Positions 35,083 to 43,851 of a stretch of 64,000 bases of DNA are shown here, one piece after another. The notes beneath the pieces were generated by a model that saw only the letters and a list, made by a program, of their open reading frames with translations, was not told the DNA's origin and searched no databases. A program made the translations under genes and the position numbers. The DNA comes from DQWO01 sp964478545 (GTDB lineage: Bacteria > Desulfobacterota > Anaeroferrophillalia > Anaeroferrophillales > Anaeroferrophillaceae). Numbering within the stretch: the stretch's first letter is position 1; the number at the start of each line of letters is the position of its first letter. Location of the stretch: positions 105,541 to 169,540 of the forward strand of contig CAYZIS010000002.1 of the NCBI GenBank assembly GCA_964478545.1, given 5' to 3'.

Positions 35083-35275
35083 ATAAGCCCCCTCTTTGTG
35101 CATGAAAAGGTGACAGGTAATAGGTTTTCGAGTGGCAGCAGCAAAAAAGGCTTTTCACTTCTACAAAAGAACTCTTATTCAATGCTAAAGAGACACCCTT
35201 GGCTACCACGTCAGTAGAAAAAAGCGCAAATTCCAGTAATACCAGTATCCAGACAACCAACGTCCTAGTTTTCAT
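35075..35275 (-). pseudogene. probable truncated remnant of a secreted protein
   Basis: 66 codons. GGAG lies at a normal distance before the ATG. The first 26 residues form a credible signal peptide ending DVVAKG, followed by VSLALNKSSF, a start typical of beta-sandwich secreted proteins. After this the frame turns into an unrelated Cys/Ser/Tyr-rich tail and stops. The pattern suggests the 5' end of a larger gene whose remainder was lost. It could instead be a real small exported peptide. Confidence 0.4.
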
Positions 35276-35457
35276 CTTGATTTTCTCCGGGCAATTGCAA
35301 AGGTATGCATTGCCACCATACGTGCCGCCGGGCTGGGCATCAAGCTGATAATAATGCCAGGGAAAAATCTAATGCTTCACCCCGGCTCCCAGCCCCAACC
35401 ATGATAGCAAGGCACCTTTCCTTGTTACTTGATGATGTGCTGTAGGCAATACTGCTG

Positions 35458-35658
35458 TCAGCTGCTGAGGGCTATCAGGGAAACACCAATTTCCTGCTCA
35501 ATCGCCTGTAGCCTGCTCAACTGTTCTTTGCTGAGTTGGGCGGCAAGCACATCATTACAGGAAAAAGCGAGAATCATTGTTTCCAGTTCCTTCTCCAGCT
35601 GGTCAATCGTCTCCAGTTGCTGTTTGCCGATCTTGGAATAAGCACAGACACTAGCCAT
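35458..35658 (-). CDS. small conserved protein of unknown function
   Basis: 66 residues, beginning MASVCAYSKIGKQQ. The start is fixed by AGGAGG six bases upstream (minus strand, about 35663-35672). The sequence is mostly helical with heptad-like Leu/Ile spacing (QLETIDQLEKELE ... LSRLQAIEQEIGVS), and has two Cys (VCAY and FSCND). I recall comparable small proteins in anaerobes only as hypotheticals. No partner gene is evident. Confidence 0.6.
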   Translation of the reverse strand: MASVCAYSKIGKQQLETIDQLEKELETMILAFSCNDVLAAQLSKEQLSRLQAIEQEIGVSLIALSS

Positions 35659-35916
35659 GATATTACCTCCTGTTTCAGATTCTTTCTTACAGCATAACAA
35701 CTCAAACGAAAAAAGCAAATGAAGAAAATCGGCTGGTAAAAAAGCAAGTTTCAGTCAGTTTTGGAAGGATATCACGCAAAAAATACCGCCTATGGCTGTC
35801 GGTTTGAATATCATCCATATCTCCTGAATCTGGAAATGCTTTCCTGATGGTCACAGAATCTTTCGTGGCTTGCTATAGGTAGTTTGTTTTGACTTTTTCC
35901 TGTTAGTTAATCGCTG

Positions 35917-35961
35917 AATGTGTTCACCCGAAAACAGCTTTTTTAGGGTGAACACATTTTT
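35917..35961. terminator. long perfect hairpin terminator before the B12 locus
   Basis: aatgtgttcaccc (35917-35929) and gggtgaacacatt (35946-35958) form a perfect 13-bp stem with a T-run after the 3' arm. It insulates the riboswitch from upstream transcription. Confidence 0.75.
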
Positions 35962-35966
35962 ATGCC

Positions 35967-35995
35967 TTGACATTTAGAAGAGCTTGATTTAGAGA
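35967..35995 (+). promoter_or_regulatory. promoter of the cobalamin locus
   Basis: A perfect -35 hexamer TTGACA (35967-35972) is followed after 17 bases by the weak -10 candidate TAGAGA (35990-35995). It lies directly between the upstream terminator and the riboswitch. Confidence 0.45.
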
Positions 35996-36024
35996 ATGGC
36001 TTCATAAAATTTATAAAAAAGTTC

Positions 36025-36200
36025 AAAGTGGCTGGCTGTCTGGATGGACAGTCGCCTGAAAAGGGAATGCCGTGCAAGTCGGCAACGGGCCCGTCGCTGT
36101 AACCGGGGACGAAAACTGCGAAAACCACTGGCTGAGGTATGTGGCTGGGAAGGCGCGGTGAGTAGGATAATCCGGAAGTCAGAAGACCTGCTTTGAATCT
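36025..36200 (+). ncRNA. cobalamin (B12) riboswitch aptamer
   Basis: The conserved skeleton is present in order: aaaGGGAAtgccgtgcaa (36060-36077), aACgGGCCCGTcGCTGTAA (about 36084-36102), CCACTGG (36125-36131), the GGGAAGGCGcggtgaGTAGGA stretch (36147-36167) and the B12 box AAGTCAGAAGACCTGC (36176-36191). It binds adenosylcobalamin-type ligands. A terminator 60-100 bases further on forms the expression platform, so B12 should switch off transcription of the BtuF-CbiZ gene. Confidence 0.93.
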
Positions 36201-36258
36201 GATAGACAGCCGATCTCCGTGGCTTGGGATGAGGCTGCATTCTGCGGGAAAATCAGGG

Positions 36259-36294
36259 ATCCCCGGATCAGTAAAATGGTCCGGGGATTTTTTT
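36259..36294 (+). terminator. riboswitch-controlled terminator
   Basis: atccccgga (36259-36267) pairs with tccggggat (36280-36288), running straight into seven T. It lies between the aptamer and the first codon. Confidence 0.88.
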
Positions 36295-36354
36295 ATGCCG
36301 GCATTGTGTCGGTTGCTTTTGTTTTCACTATTATAGGGAGTGTTGAGGAATATG

Positions 36355-38355
36355 ATGAAATATTGTCGTTTGGTGGTTGTCCTGGTAGCTATTGTTTTCA
36401 TCCTGGTCACCGGGCCGGCTGTTTATGGGGCTTATCCGGTTTGTTTTACCGATACTGCTGGCCGCCAGGTGGAGATCGATAAAACACCGCAGCGGGTGGT
36501 ATCGTTGGTGCCGACCATTACTGAAATGATTATGCGCCTGGGAGCGGCGGACAGGGTAGTCGGCATTACCTATCATTCCGTATTGCCGCCGTCATGTGCC
36601 GGTAAAACTATCATTGGAGGTTTCCTGAATCCCGATCTGGACTTGGTTGCGGACCTGAAGCCGGACCTGGTTTTTTATGCCGGCCTGCAGGAAGAAATTC
36701 CGGCAGCTTTGGATGGTAAAACGCACCTGGTTGACTTGGAATCAAGCTCCATTGAAGATGCTTTTTCCCACCTGCGGTTGCTGGGTGAAATCTTTCATTG
36801 CGAGGCGGCAGCGGCAAGGATTATTGCCGAGGAAGAAAGGCAGTTGAAGGTGGTGACTGCCAAAATTGGTAAAATTCCGGCGGCGAAAAGGAAAAGGGTT
36901 ATCCGGCTCATGGGGCGTACCGAAGTGATGACGCCCGGGAATGATTCTTTTCAAAATGAATATATCCGCCGAGCCGGTGGCATTGCTCCTGATTTTGGTC
37001 GGCAGGGCAGCATTGTTTCCGTATCCCTGAAGGAGTGGCGGTGTTTCAATCCGCAGGTTATCTATGGCTGCGGCGGTGATCGCCAGGCGGCGGAGCTTCT
37101 GGAGCGGCCGGGCTGGCGGGAAGTGGAGGCGGTCAAAAACCGACGGTTGTATTTTTTCCCCTGTGATCTGACCTGCCGGGCCGCTACCCACCCGGGTTAT
37201 TTCAGTTCCTGGCTGGCTGCCCGGATCTATGGGAAAGAATTTGAAAACCTGGCCAACAATGTGCTGCGGGAAAAGATCGTCAGTCAGCGTCAGTTGAGTA
37301 TCGATCTTGGTTATGTGAAAAGGACGCGGATCGTCGAAAGTGATATTTGTGATTTTCGCAACCGGACCCTGGTGTTGGATTTTAATCGGCCGCTGGGGAT
37401 GGTTTCCACTCTGGAAGGTGAAAAACAGGGGATAGAAAGGGTGGCTAATCATTATTTCCCCCCGCCGAGCTGGGGACTTGGACATGACCAGGGTTTGGCC
37501 GGTTTCCGTTCCCATACGCTCAAGGTTCTTGGACTTGATTCGGCAAAGACGGCCATGTTGTTTACCGGGGCGGACATGAACAATCTGGCGGTGGTGAAAA
37601 AGAAATATCGTGACCTGACCGTCTACGCCTTGGTGACTGCAGGAGTGCATTCAAATGCTGTCCGCATGGCTGAGGATGTGGGTCGCTATTACGAGCCGGG
37701 TACCATCAATATGATTCTATTGACCAATACTCATCTGAGCCGGCGGGCGATGACCAGGGCATTGATCACTGCCACCGAGGCCAAAAGTGCCGTCCTGTCT
37801 GATCTTGATGTTCGTTCAAGTTATACACCCCTGGAAAACCAGGCAACCGGCACCGGCACTGACAACATCATTGTTGTTGAAGGGCAAGGAATTTCCATTG
37901 ACAACGCTGGTGGTCATTCCAAGATGGGAGAGTTGATTGCCCGGGCGGTATACCAAGGAGTTAAGGAAGCCATTCACCGGCAAAATGGTCTGGCAGCTGG
38001 CCGGCCGATATTTCAACGGCTCAAGGAGCGGAAAATCAGTATCTTTTCCTTGGCTTCACAGGCAGCTCCCGAAGGGAAGGCCGGTGGCATGCGCCGGGAA
38101 GTGGAATCTTTGCTCCTGCAGCCGGAATACGCGGCTTTTATCGAGTCGTGCATGGCCATCAGCGACGATTATCAGCGGGGCTTGGTGGCAGATATTGAAA
38201 GCATTGATTCCTGGTGCCGGGTGGTTGCCGGGCGCATCGCCGGTCATGAAATATCCGGTTCTCTGGAGGTTGAGGGTCTCAAATTGTTACCGCCGGTGAT
38301 GAGCCGCTGCCTGGGAGCTTTGTTTTGTGGTGCTAAAGCCAGATTAAGCCAATAA
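36355..38355 (+). CDS. BtuF-like cobalamin-binding protein fused to CbiZ adenosylcobinamide amidohydrolase
   Basis: 666 residues, two domains. After a signal peptide (ends near VYGAY), residues about 25-290 form a periplasmic binding fold: VCFTDTAGRQVEID, RVVSLVPTITEMI, DLVADLKPDLVFYAG, RPGWREVEAVKNRRLYF. Residues about 320-560 match CbiZ: GMVSTLEGEKQGIERVANHY region, TAGVHSNAVRMAED and NIMLLTNTHL-type core. CbiZ removes the aminopropanol side chain of adenosylcobinamide so that it can be salvaged. A tail of ~90 residues follows. The signal peptide places both activities outside the cytoplasm. ATG 36355 is used (GAGG six bases upstream); GTG 36340 is an alternative. Controlled by the riboswitch. 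No BtuC/BtuD lie directly beside it. Confidence 0.88.
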   Translation: MKYCRLVVVLVAIVFILVTGPAVYGAYPVCFTDTAGRQVEIDKTPQRVVSLVPTITEMIMRLGAADRVVGITYHSVLPPSCAGKTIIGGFLNPDLDLVADLKPDLVFYAGLQEEIPAALDGKTHLVDLESSSIEDAFSHLRLLGEIFHCEAAAARIIAEEERQLKVVTAKIGKIPAAKRKRVIRLMGRTEVMTPGNDSFQNEYIRRAGGIAPDFGRQGSIVSVSLKEWRCFNPQVIYGCGGDRQAAELLERPGWREVEAVKNRRLYFFPCDLTCRAATHPGYFSSWLAARIYGKEFENLANNVLREKIVSQRQLSIDLGYVKRTRIVESDICDFRNRTLVLDFNRPLGMVSTLEGEKQGIERVANHYFPPPSWGLGHDQGLAGFRSHTLKVLGLDSAKTAMLFTGADMNNLAVVKKKYRDLTVYALVTAGVHSNAVRMAEDVGRYYEPGTINMILLTNTHLSRRAMTRALITATEAKSAVLSDLDVRSSYTPLENQATGTGTDNIIVVEGQGISIDNAGGHSKMGELIARAVYQGVKEAIHRQNGLAAGRPIFQRLKERKISIFSLASQAAPEGKAGGMRREVESLLLQPEYAAFIESCMAISDDYQRGLVADIESIDSWCRVVAGRIAGHEISGSLEVEGLKLLPPVMSRCLGALFCGAKARLSQ

Positions 38356-38410
38356 ATATAAACTTAGCAGTGTCCGGTTGGAAAGTTGCATACTGTCAAT
38401 CTGAGTTGAT

Positions 38411-38556
38411 TTCAGCGCTTTTTGGCGCTCGATTGCCTGCTTTTCCAGCGGCTCATTACGCTAAAGTTGCCAAACTCGCCCTGTAGGGCTCAAACATGGC
38501 AACTTTCACGCTCCAATCGCCGGGAAAAGCAACGTCATCTCACGATGTCGCGCTTG
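38411..38556 (-). mobile_element. MITE-like element B, copy 2 (inverted)
   Basis: The minus strand of this stretch aligns with 11354-11512. Shared words, read on the minus strand, are gcgacatcgtgag, the pair gagccctacagggcgag versus gagcccaaagggcgag, tttggcaa, and gcaggcaatcgagcgc. Compensated loop differences in the small hairpins suggest structure is kept. It lies between the BtuF-CbiZ gene and the TonB receptor gene and fills most of that 311-base gap. The terminal inverted repeats are much less clear than in copy 1. Confidence 0.65.
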
Positions 38557-38666
38557 AAACAGCACCGGTTGCCGACATTGAACACGACGCAAAAAGCATA
38601 CTGGACAGTTCTGATATAGAGTAGTTGTTGAGCTATAACCTTAAACATTAACAGGAGGGAATGGAA

Positions 38667-40664
38667 ATGTCGGGAAATTGGTTGAGGAGAAAAGGGGTAT
38701 TAACAGTTTTTGGTGGTTTTGCTGTGGGTCTGTTGATCCTGCTGCTATCATTGCCGGCCATGGCGACGGATAAAACCCAGCAGATGGATGAGGTGGTGGT
38801 TAGTGCCAGCCGGATCGAAGAGCAGGTATCCAAGCTGACTACCAATGTGACGGTCATCGATGCCGAGGAAATCAGGCAGTTGGCGGCCGATAATCTCGGG
38901 GATCTGCTGGCGTTAAAGGGCGTCGGACACATTCAAAAACATCCCGGGAATCTGACATCAATTGGTATTCGGGGTTTTCGTACGGCCAGCCTTGGAAACG
39001 ATTTGTTGGGTCATGTACTGATTTTGCTTAATGGTCGGCGGGTTGGAACTGGGAATGTCGATAAAATAATGACTAAAAATATTGAACGGATTGAAATTAT
39101 CCGGGGGCCGGCGGCAGTTCAATATGGCTCGGCAGCCATGGGTGGAATCGTCAATGTTATTACCAGGCGTGGTGAAGGAAAACCGGGTATTTTTCTGGAA
39201 GGCGCCCTGGGCAGCAATAATTACCAGGAAGGCAGTATCGGTTTTGCCGGACGCTTCGGACTGTTTGATTTTTCCGGCAGTTACACCAGTGAAGATGCCG
39301 ATGAGTATGATATCGGCGGCGGTGACCGTTTTGATAATACTGATTACAAGAAAGATAATGTCAGTTTGAATTTCGGCATTAATTTCCTTCCAGGTCATCG
39401 CCTGGGAGTGATCTATTCGTATTTTGATGCCGATCATTCTGGTAATCCCAATTATATCAGTACTATTGACCTGGATGATTATACCGATAATAAGAATGAA
39501 TCCATCGATATTATCTATGAAGGAAGAACCAAGGGAGATATGTTTTCCTGGATGGCCCGTTATTTTAACGGCAAGGATGACAATGAGTGGTACAGCCCTG
39601 CTGACAGTGATCCGAATGGTTTCGATGCCTGGGGTTATTTTTCGTTCCAGAAGACTGATTTTGAGGGAACTCAGATACAAATGACCGTTGCCTTGCCTTA
39701 TGTGACGTTGACCGGTGGTTTTGACTGGTCCCATTATGAAATGGATTCTTTCTATACTCCTGAAAGCACTGAATACAATAATCCGGCCGGTTTTATCCTG
39801 TCTAAATCGACCTTTCTGGATGATCGCCTGATTTTGGTTGCCGGTGTCCGTTACGATGATTATAAAGTTGAGGTTGATGATGATGGTAGTGAGGAAAGTG
39901 ATGATAACTGGGTCTTTAATTTTGGGATTGCCTATTGGCTTAATGATTCGCTGAAAATCCGGGCTAACTATGGTGAAGCGTTCATGATGCCGAGTGCTGA
40001 CCAGCTGGCGGCTAATCGGCCTGACGGTAGTGGAATTCTCTGCGGGAACCCCAATCTTGATCCGGAATCAAGCCAGACCTATGAGGCTGGACTGGATTTT
40101 TATTATGGTGTCCTTTCTTCTTCGTTGACCTATTTCTATACTGATTTTGATGATAAAATACAGTCAGTATCCCTGGAAGGTGGCATATCATCCTGGGCTA
40201 ATATCGGCAGTGCCGATATTAGCGGTATTGAAGGAAATATTACCATTGATATTGGTTCGATTATGAAGTTGCCAACTATCTTGGAAGTATATGGCAACTT
40301 TGTTTACCTGACGGAATATGAAGATGAAAATCATGATGACTTGTTGTATATATCTGACTGGAATCTGTCTTATGGTTTGAACTTGCCTGATTGGCAGGGT
40401 TTTGCCGCCCGCTTGAATTTTGCTTATACCGGCAAGCAGGATGTTCAGGACTGGGAAAGCGGCTGGTCGGCACCGGTGGTTGAAAAGGGCGGTTTTACGG
40501 TTGCCGATTTGACCATGAGTAAGAAAATTGTTGATACGGAAAAATATGGCGATATTACTCTGCGCGGTGAGATAAGGAACCTCCTGGACAAGGAATATTC
40601 TTATGTCAAAGGCTATCCAATGCCCGGGCGCACGTTCCAGATTGGTCTCCGCTATGATTTTTAA
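38667..40664 (+). CDS. TonB-dependent receptor, probably BtuB-like corrinoid receptor
   Basis: 665 residues. Signal peptide ending PAMATD, a TonB box DEVVVSAS directly after it, plug domain (LGDLLALKGVGHI, SIGIRGFRT, IERIEIIRGPAAVQYGSAAMGG), then a beta-barrel rich in Asp ending in Phe (GLRYDF). Start at 38667: AGGAGG is eight bases away, while an ATG six bases earlier is too close. The short Asp-rich loops and the place downstream of a B12-riboswitch gene suggest corrinoid uptake, but ligand is inferred from context only. No riboswitch of its own was seen between the two genes. Confidence 0.82.
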   Translation: MSGNWLRRKGVLTVFGGFAVGLLILLLSLPAMATDKTQQMDEVVVSASRIEEQVSKLTTNVTVIDAEEIRQLAADNLGDLLALKGVGHIQKHPGNLTSIGIRGFRTASLGNDLLGHVLILLNGRRVGTGNVDKIMTKNIERIEIIRGPAAVQYGSAAMGGIVNVITRRGEGKPGIFLEGALGSNNYQEGSIGFAGRFGLFDFSGSYTSEDADEYDIGGGDRFDNTDYKKDNVSLNFGINFLPGHRLGVIYSYFDADHSGNPNYISTIDLDDYTDNKNESIDIIYEGRTKGDMFSWMARYFNGKDDNEWYSPADSDPNGFDAWGYFSFQKTDFEGTQIQMTVALPYVTLTGGFDWSHYEMDSFYTPESTEYNNPAGFILSKSTFLDDRLILVAGVRYDDYKVEVDDDGSEESDDNWVFNFGIAYWLNDSLKIRANYGEAFMMPSADQLAANRPDGSGILCGNPNLDPESSQTYEAGLDFYYGVLSSSLTYFYTDFDDKIQSVSLEGGISSWANIGSADISGIEGNITIDIGSIMKLPTILEVYGNFVYLTEYEDENHDDLLYISDWNLSYGLNLPDWQGFAARLNFAYTGKQDVQDWESGWSAPVVEKGGFTVADLTMSKKIVDTEKYGDITLRGEIRNLLDKEYSYVKGYPMPGRTFQIGLRYDF

Positions 40665-40745
40665 TGTTTCGCCCGCATTTTCAGCATTTCCAGAAATATC
40701 TGGATCGTTAATCAGAATATATCGTCAACATGGAAAGGAGAAGTT

Positions 40746-41048
40746 ATGAAACACGGATGCATTATTTACGTGGTCGGGGGTGAGCCATTACATGATGGTG
40801 AAATGAAGCAGTTGATCCTTGATAATGGTCTTGAAGTTACCGAATGTCTGGTATGTGGTTCCAAACCTTTACCTGATATCTTTCAGGCTTATCGGACTTT
40901 ACAGCAGCGTCAGGTAGTTGATATTGCCTGTATTTCGGTTCGATATGATGACGAAGCCGGCAATTATGCTTTCCTTGAACGGGCCATGAGCCTGGATGGG
41001 TTTGCCGATCTTTCGGCGCTTTGTTCACCGGAAGAGATGGCGTGTTGA
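40746..41048 (+). CDS. small protein of unknown function
   Basis: 100 residues, no signal peptide. GGAAAGGAG lies before the ATG. Three Cys-containing patches (GCIIYVVGG, ECLVCGSKP, LCSPEEMAC) may bind a metal. The first 60 residues alternate beta and alpha in a Rossmann-like way (CIIYVVGG ... MKQLILDNGLEVTECLV). I do not recognise a family. It follows the TonB receptor by 81 bases and precedes rubrerythrin by 153 bases, and could be the last gene of the B12 transcription unit. Confidence 0.6.
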   Translation: MKHGCIIYVVGGEPLHDGEMKQLILDNGLEVTECLVCGSKPLPDIFQAYRTLQQRQVVDIACISVRYDDEAGNYAFLERAMSLDGFADLSALCSPEEMAC

Positions 41049-41117
41049 GCTCATTATTTTGGAGCTGTTATTACTGTACTTTTCCACGGATTGTTTTTGA
41101 AAATGATTTAAAAAAAC

Positions 41118-41150
41118 TTGACTAAAATAATTATAATTGATAAGTATGCA
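41118..41150 (+). promoter_or_regulatory. AT-rich promoter/operator region before rubrerythrin
   Basis: TTGACT (41118-41123) is a good -35; a -10 at 17 bases (TAAGTA) is weak. Within the spacer lies a perfect 10-bp palindrome aattataatt, which resembles half of a PerR or Fur box. Regulation by a peroxide or iron sensor is plausible for rubrerythrin but unproven. Confidence 0.35.
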
Positions 41151-41201
41151 TTTATCAGTGAAATTAATTATTAGCAAATAATGAAGAACCAGGAGGAAAT
41201 C

Positions 41202-41705
41202 ATGGGAAAAACAATGGATAATTTAGCCGCGGCATTTGCTGGAGAGAGCCAGGCCAACCGTAAATATCTTGCTTTTGCCCAGCAGGCTGACAAGGAAGGT
41301 TTTACGCAGATTGCCAAGTTGTTCCGGGCTGCAGCGGCGGCGGAAACCGTTCATGCTCTGGGTCATTTCAAGGCTATGGGCGGCATTGGTGATACCAGGG
41401 CCAACCTGCAGGCGGCAGTTGAGGGTGAAGGGTATGAATTCAAGACCATGTATCCGGAATTTATTGCTATTGCCAAGGAAGAAGGGGAAAAGGCAGCGTT
41501 GAGAATGTTAGAATGGGCCAACGTAGTGGAAGAGGTGCACTATGGTCTGTACGAGCAGGCGGCTGTCAGCTTGGAAGCCGGTGGCGATCTGCCGGAAGAT
41601 GATATTTATGTCTGCAGTGTCTGCGGTAATACCGTAACTAGTTCTTGTCCGGATAAATGCAGTGTCTGTGGTGTTCCCGGGAGTAAGTTCGATAAGATTT
41701 CCTGA
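41202..41705 (+). CDS. rubrerythrin
   Basis: 167 residues. A four-helix diiron domain (about 1-135) has the EXXH-type ligands in AGESQANRKY, AAAETVHALGH and EWANVVEEVHYGLYEQA. A C-terminal rubredoxin-like domain binds iron through YVCSVCGN and CPDKCSVCG. Rubrerythrin reduces hydrogen peroxide in the cytoplasm of anaerobes. The start at 41202 (AGGAGG four to nine bases upstream) is preferred to an ATG 21 bases earlier. Followed by its own terminator, so probably monocistronic. Confidence 0.95.
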   Translation: MGKTMDNLAAAFAGESQANRKYLAFAQQADKEGFTQIAKLFRAAAAAETVHALGHFKAMGGIGDTRANLQAAVEGEGYEFKTMYPEFIAIAKEEGEKAALRMLEWANVVEEVHYGLYEQAAVSLEAGGDLPEDDIYVCSVCGNTVTSSCPDKCSVCGVPGSKFDKIS

Positions 41706-41731
41706 TATAGTAAAGAAATAGCTTTATTAAA

Positions 41732-41767
41732 AAAGGATGGTGTCCTGGAGGCATCATCCTTTTTTTA
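41732..41767. terminator. intrinsic terminator after rubrerythrin
   Basis: aaaggatggtg pairs with catcatccttt with one G-U pair, followed by seven T. The A-run on the other side could let it serve the convergent glycerate kinase gene too. Confidence 0.85.
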
Positions 41768-41832
41768 TTGCATTATCAAAACCAGGTCCTCTGGGTCTGA
41801 TCAAAGTAAAACAGTTCTGCCGCTTGATTTCT

Positions 41833-43167
41833 TTATTTTCCCGTCAAGATCAGGCGGATATCCATGACATTGGTGTTGGTGGGGCCGGTGATCAAAAGAT
41901 CATGGAGCGGGGAAAAAAAGTGATAGGCATTGTTGTTTTCAAGATATTCCCGGGGATTGAGACCTAGTTTACAGGCCCGTTCAACGGTTTGTCCGTCAGC
42001 GATGGCTCCGGCTGCGTTGGTGGGTCCGTCAGTGCCGTCGGTGCCGATGCTGACCATGACCGTATTCGGCAGGCCTTCGATATCCAGAGCCGCTGCTAGG
42101 ACAAATTCCTGGTTGCGACCCCCGAGACCGTTGCCGGTGATGGTGACGGTGGTTTCACCGCCGCTGATGACACAGGCCGGGGAGGGGAGCGGGTTGCCAC
42201 TCTGGTGAATTTCCCTGGCAATGGCGGCATGCATGCGGGCGATTTCCCGGGTTTCTCCCTCGATGAAAGTGGAGAGAATAAGGGGTTGGTAGCCCAGTTC
42301 ACGGGCCTTCTCAGCAGCGGCTTCAACCGCCTGGCAATTGCTGGCAATAATGCAGTTGCTGACTCGACTGAAAAGGGGATCATCTGGCTTTGGCGTTTCG
42401 CTGATGGCTCCCGCAGCCCCCTGACGCAGATGGTTCATTACTGCCGGGGGTAGCGTATCTGACAGTTGATATTTTTTGATGATGTCAAGACATTGATCAA
42501 AAGTTGTCGGATCGCCGACCGTCGGCCCGGAAGCGATGCTGTCCAGGGGGTCGCCGATGACGTCGGAAAGAATAAGGGAAATGGTGGTCGCCGGGGCGAT
42601 CAGGCGGGCCAGTTGTCCGCCCTTTAACTGCGACAGGTGTTTTCTGATAGCATTAATTTCAGTAATATCGGCACCGCAGGAGAGCAGCACCTGGGTGGTT
42701 TTCTGTTTTTCATCCAGGGTGAGGCCGGTAGCTGGCAGGGGCAATAATGCTGATCCGCCACCGGAAATCAGGCAGATGACCAGGTCATCATTCTCGGTTT
42801 GCTCCAGCAGAGAAACAAGCTCTGCTGCGCCGTCAACACCATTCTGATCAGGAATTGGATGCCCGGCTTCAATGATTCTTGTTTTTTTAACCGGGGCCAG
42901 GTGTCCGTATTTGACCACTACCAGCCCGGCGGTCAGCCGGTCGCCCAGTAATTCCTCCATGGCTATTGCCATGGCTGCTCCGGCCTTGCCGGCTCCGACC
43001 AGATAAATATGCCGGAAATCTTTCAGATTGAAAATCATGCTGTCACAAATCAGCTGTTGTCCCTGCCGTTTGACATGGCTGTTAACCGCGGTTATGGGGT
43101 TGACGGCTGCAATTGCCCGGCGATAAATTGTTTCAGCATCCTGGCGTAAGATTACGGTATTGTTCAT
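41833..43167 (-). CDS. glycerate 2-kinase (MOFRL family)
   Basis: 444 residues, the typical length. It phosphorylates D-glycerate to 2-phosphoglycerate. The N-terminal DUF4147 domain has LVGAGKAGAAMA, LISGGGSALLP and LSDVIGDPLDSIASGPTVGD. The C-terminal MOFRL domain has ISGGETTVTI, GLGGRNQE and the signature SIGTDGTDGPTNAAGA. Older annotations call this family hydroxypyruvate reductase. It stands alone: no glyoxylate or serine-cycle gene is beside it, and the fragment of a hybrid kinase lies just upstream on the same strand. Confidence 0.93.
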   Translation of the reverse strand: MNNTVILRQDAETIYRRAIAAVNPITAVNSHVKRQGQQLICDSMIFNLKDFRHIYLVGAGKAGAAMAIAMEELLGDRLTAGLVVVKYGHLAPVKKTRIIEAGHPIPDQNGVDGAAELVSLLEQTENDDLVICLISGGGSALLPLPATGLTLDEKQKTTQVLLSCGADITEINAIRKHLSQLKGGQLARLIAPATTISLILSDVIGDPLDSIASGPTVGDPTTFDQCLDIIKKYQLSDTLPPAVMNHLRQGAAGAISETPKPDDPLFSRVSNCIIASNCQAVEAAAEKARELGYQPLILSTFIEGETREIARMHAAIAREIHQSGNPLPSPACVISGGETTVTITGNGLGGRNQEFVLAAALDIEGLPNTVMVSIGTDGTDGPTNAAGAIADGQTVERACKLGLNPREYLENNNAYHFFSPLHDLLITGPTNTNVMDIRLILTGK

Positions 43168-43185
43168 GTCTTGTTTCCTTTATCG

Positions 43186-43755
43186 TTAATTACCTGAAAC
43201 CTTTTCCGGCAACCGGGTAATATTTTTGATAACATATGGTTTGTTCAGGTAGCCACAAAAGCCATATTTTTCATATTCAGCTACCACCGGATCGTTGGAA
43301 TAACCGCTGGAGACTACCGCTTTTACCTGGGGATCAAACTCCCTGAGCAATTTGATGGTTTCCTTACCTCCCAAATCACCGGGAATCGTCAAATCAAGAA
43401 TTACCAGGGAGAAATCCTGCTGTTGATATTTTTCCAGAACCTGCTGTCCATCATTGACCGTAGTTACCTCATAACCGAAATTATTTAAGATCTCGGTTAA
43501 AATTTCACGAACAAATTCCTCATCATCCATGATCAGAATGTGTCCGGTTGTTATTGGTTTGGTTTCCTGGGGGACTGATTTATCGATCTTGATCGGGACC
43601 TTGCCCAAGGCCGGAAGAAATATGGTAAATTCGGTAGAATTGTCCGGTTCTGATTGAACATCAATATACCCTCCATGCTTACTGACAATCGAATGGACAA
43701 CCGACAAACCTAAGCAGTTGTCCGAGAATAGAAATTTTTTCTCAAATCGAGGCAT
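43186..43755 (-). pseudogene. 5'-truncated hybrid histidine kinase (end of ATPase domain + receiver)
   Basis: 189 codons. Residues 10-50 (CLGLSVVHSIVSKHGGYIDVQSE ... FTIFLPA, with the G2-box part LGLSVV) are the end of a HATPase domain. Residues about 70-185 are a complete receiver (MDDEEF, Asp in LVILDLTIPG, Lys in LNKPY). The His-phosphotransfer domain and the N and G1 boxes are absent, and the 95 bases upstream hold no continuation. It is most likely a decayed hybrid kinase; the receiver could still be made as a small protein. Confidence 0.7.
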
Positions 43756-43851
43756 GCGAAAAAAATACCGCAGGCATATGGTTGATATTCTGAGGATAAT
43801 TTTTTGAGCATAACGAAGAGTTGGGGGGGGAGGACATTTTCGGACAGCCTC

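Noticed and set aside
41121..41146. Definite PerR or Fur box before rubrerythrin
   Set aside because: Only a 10-bp AT palindrome matches; AT-rich promoters give such matches by chance.
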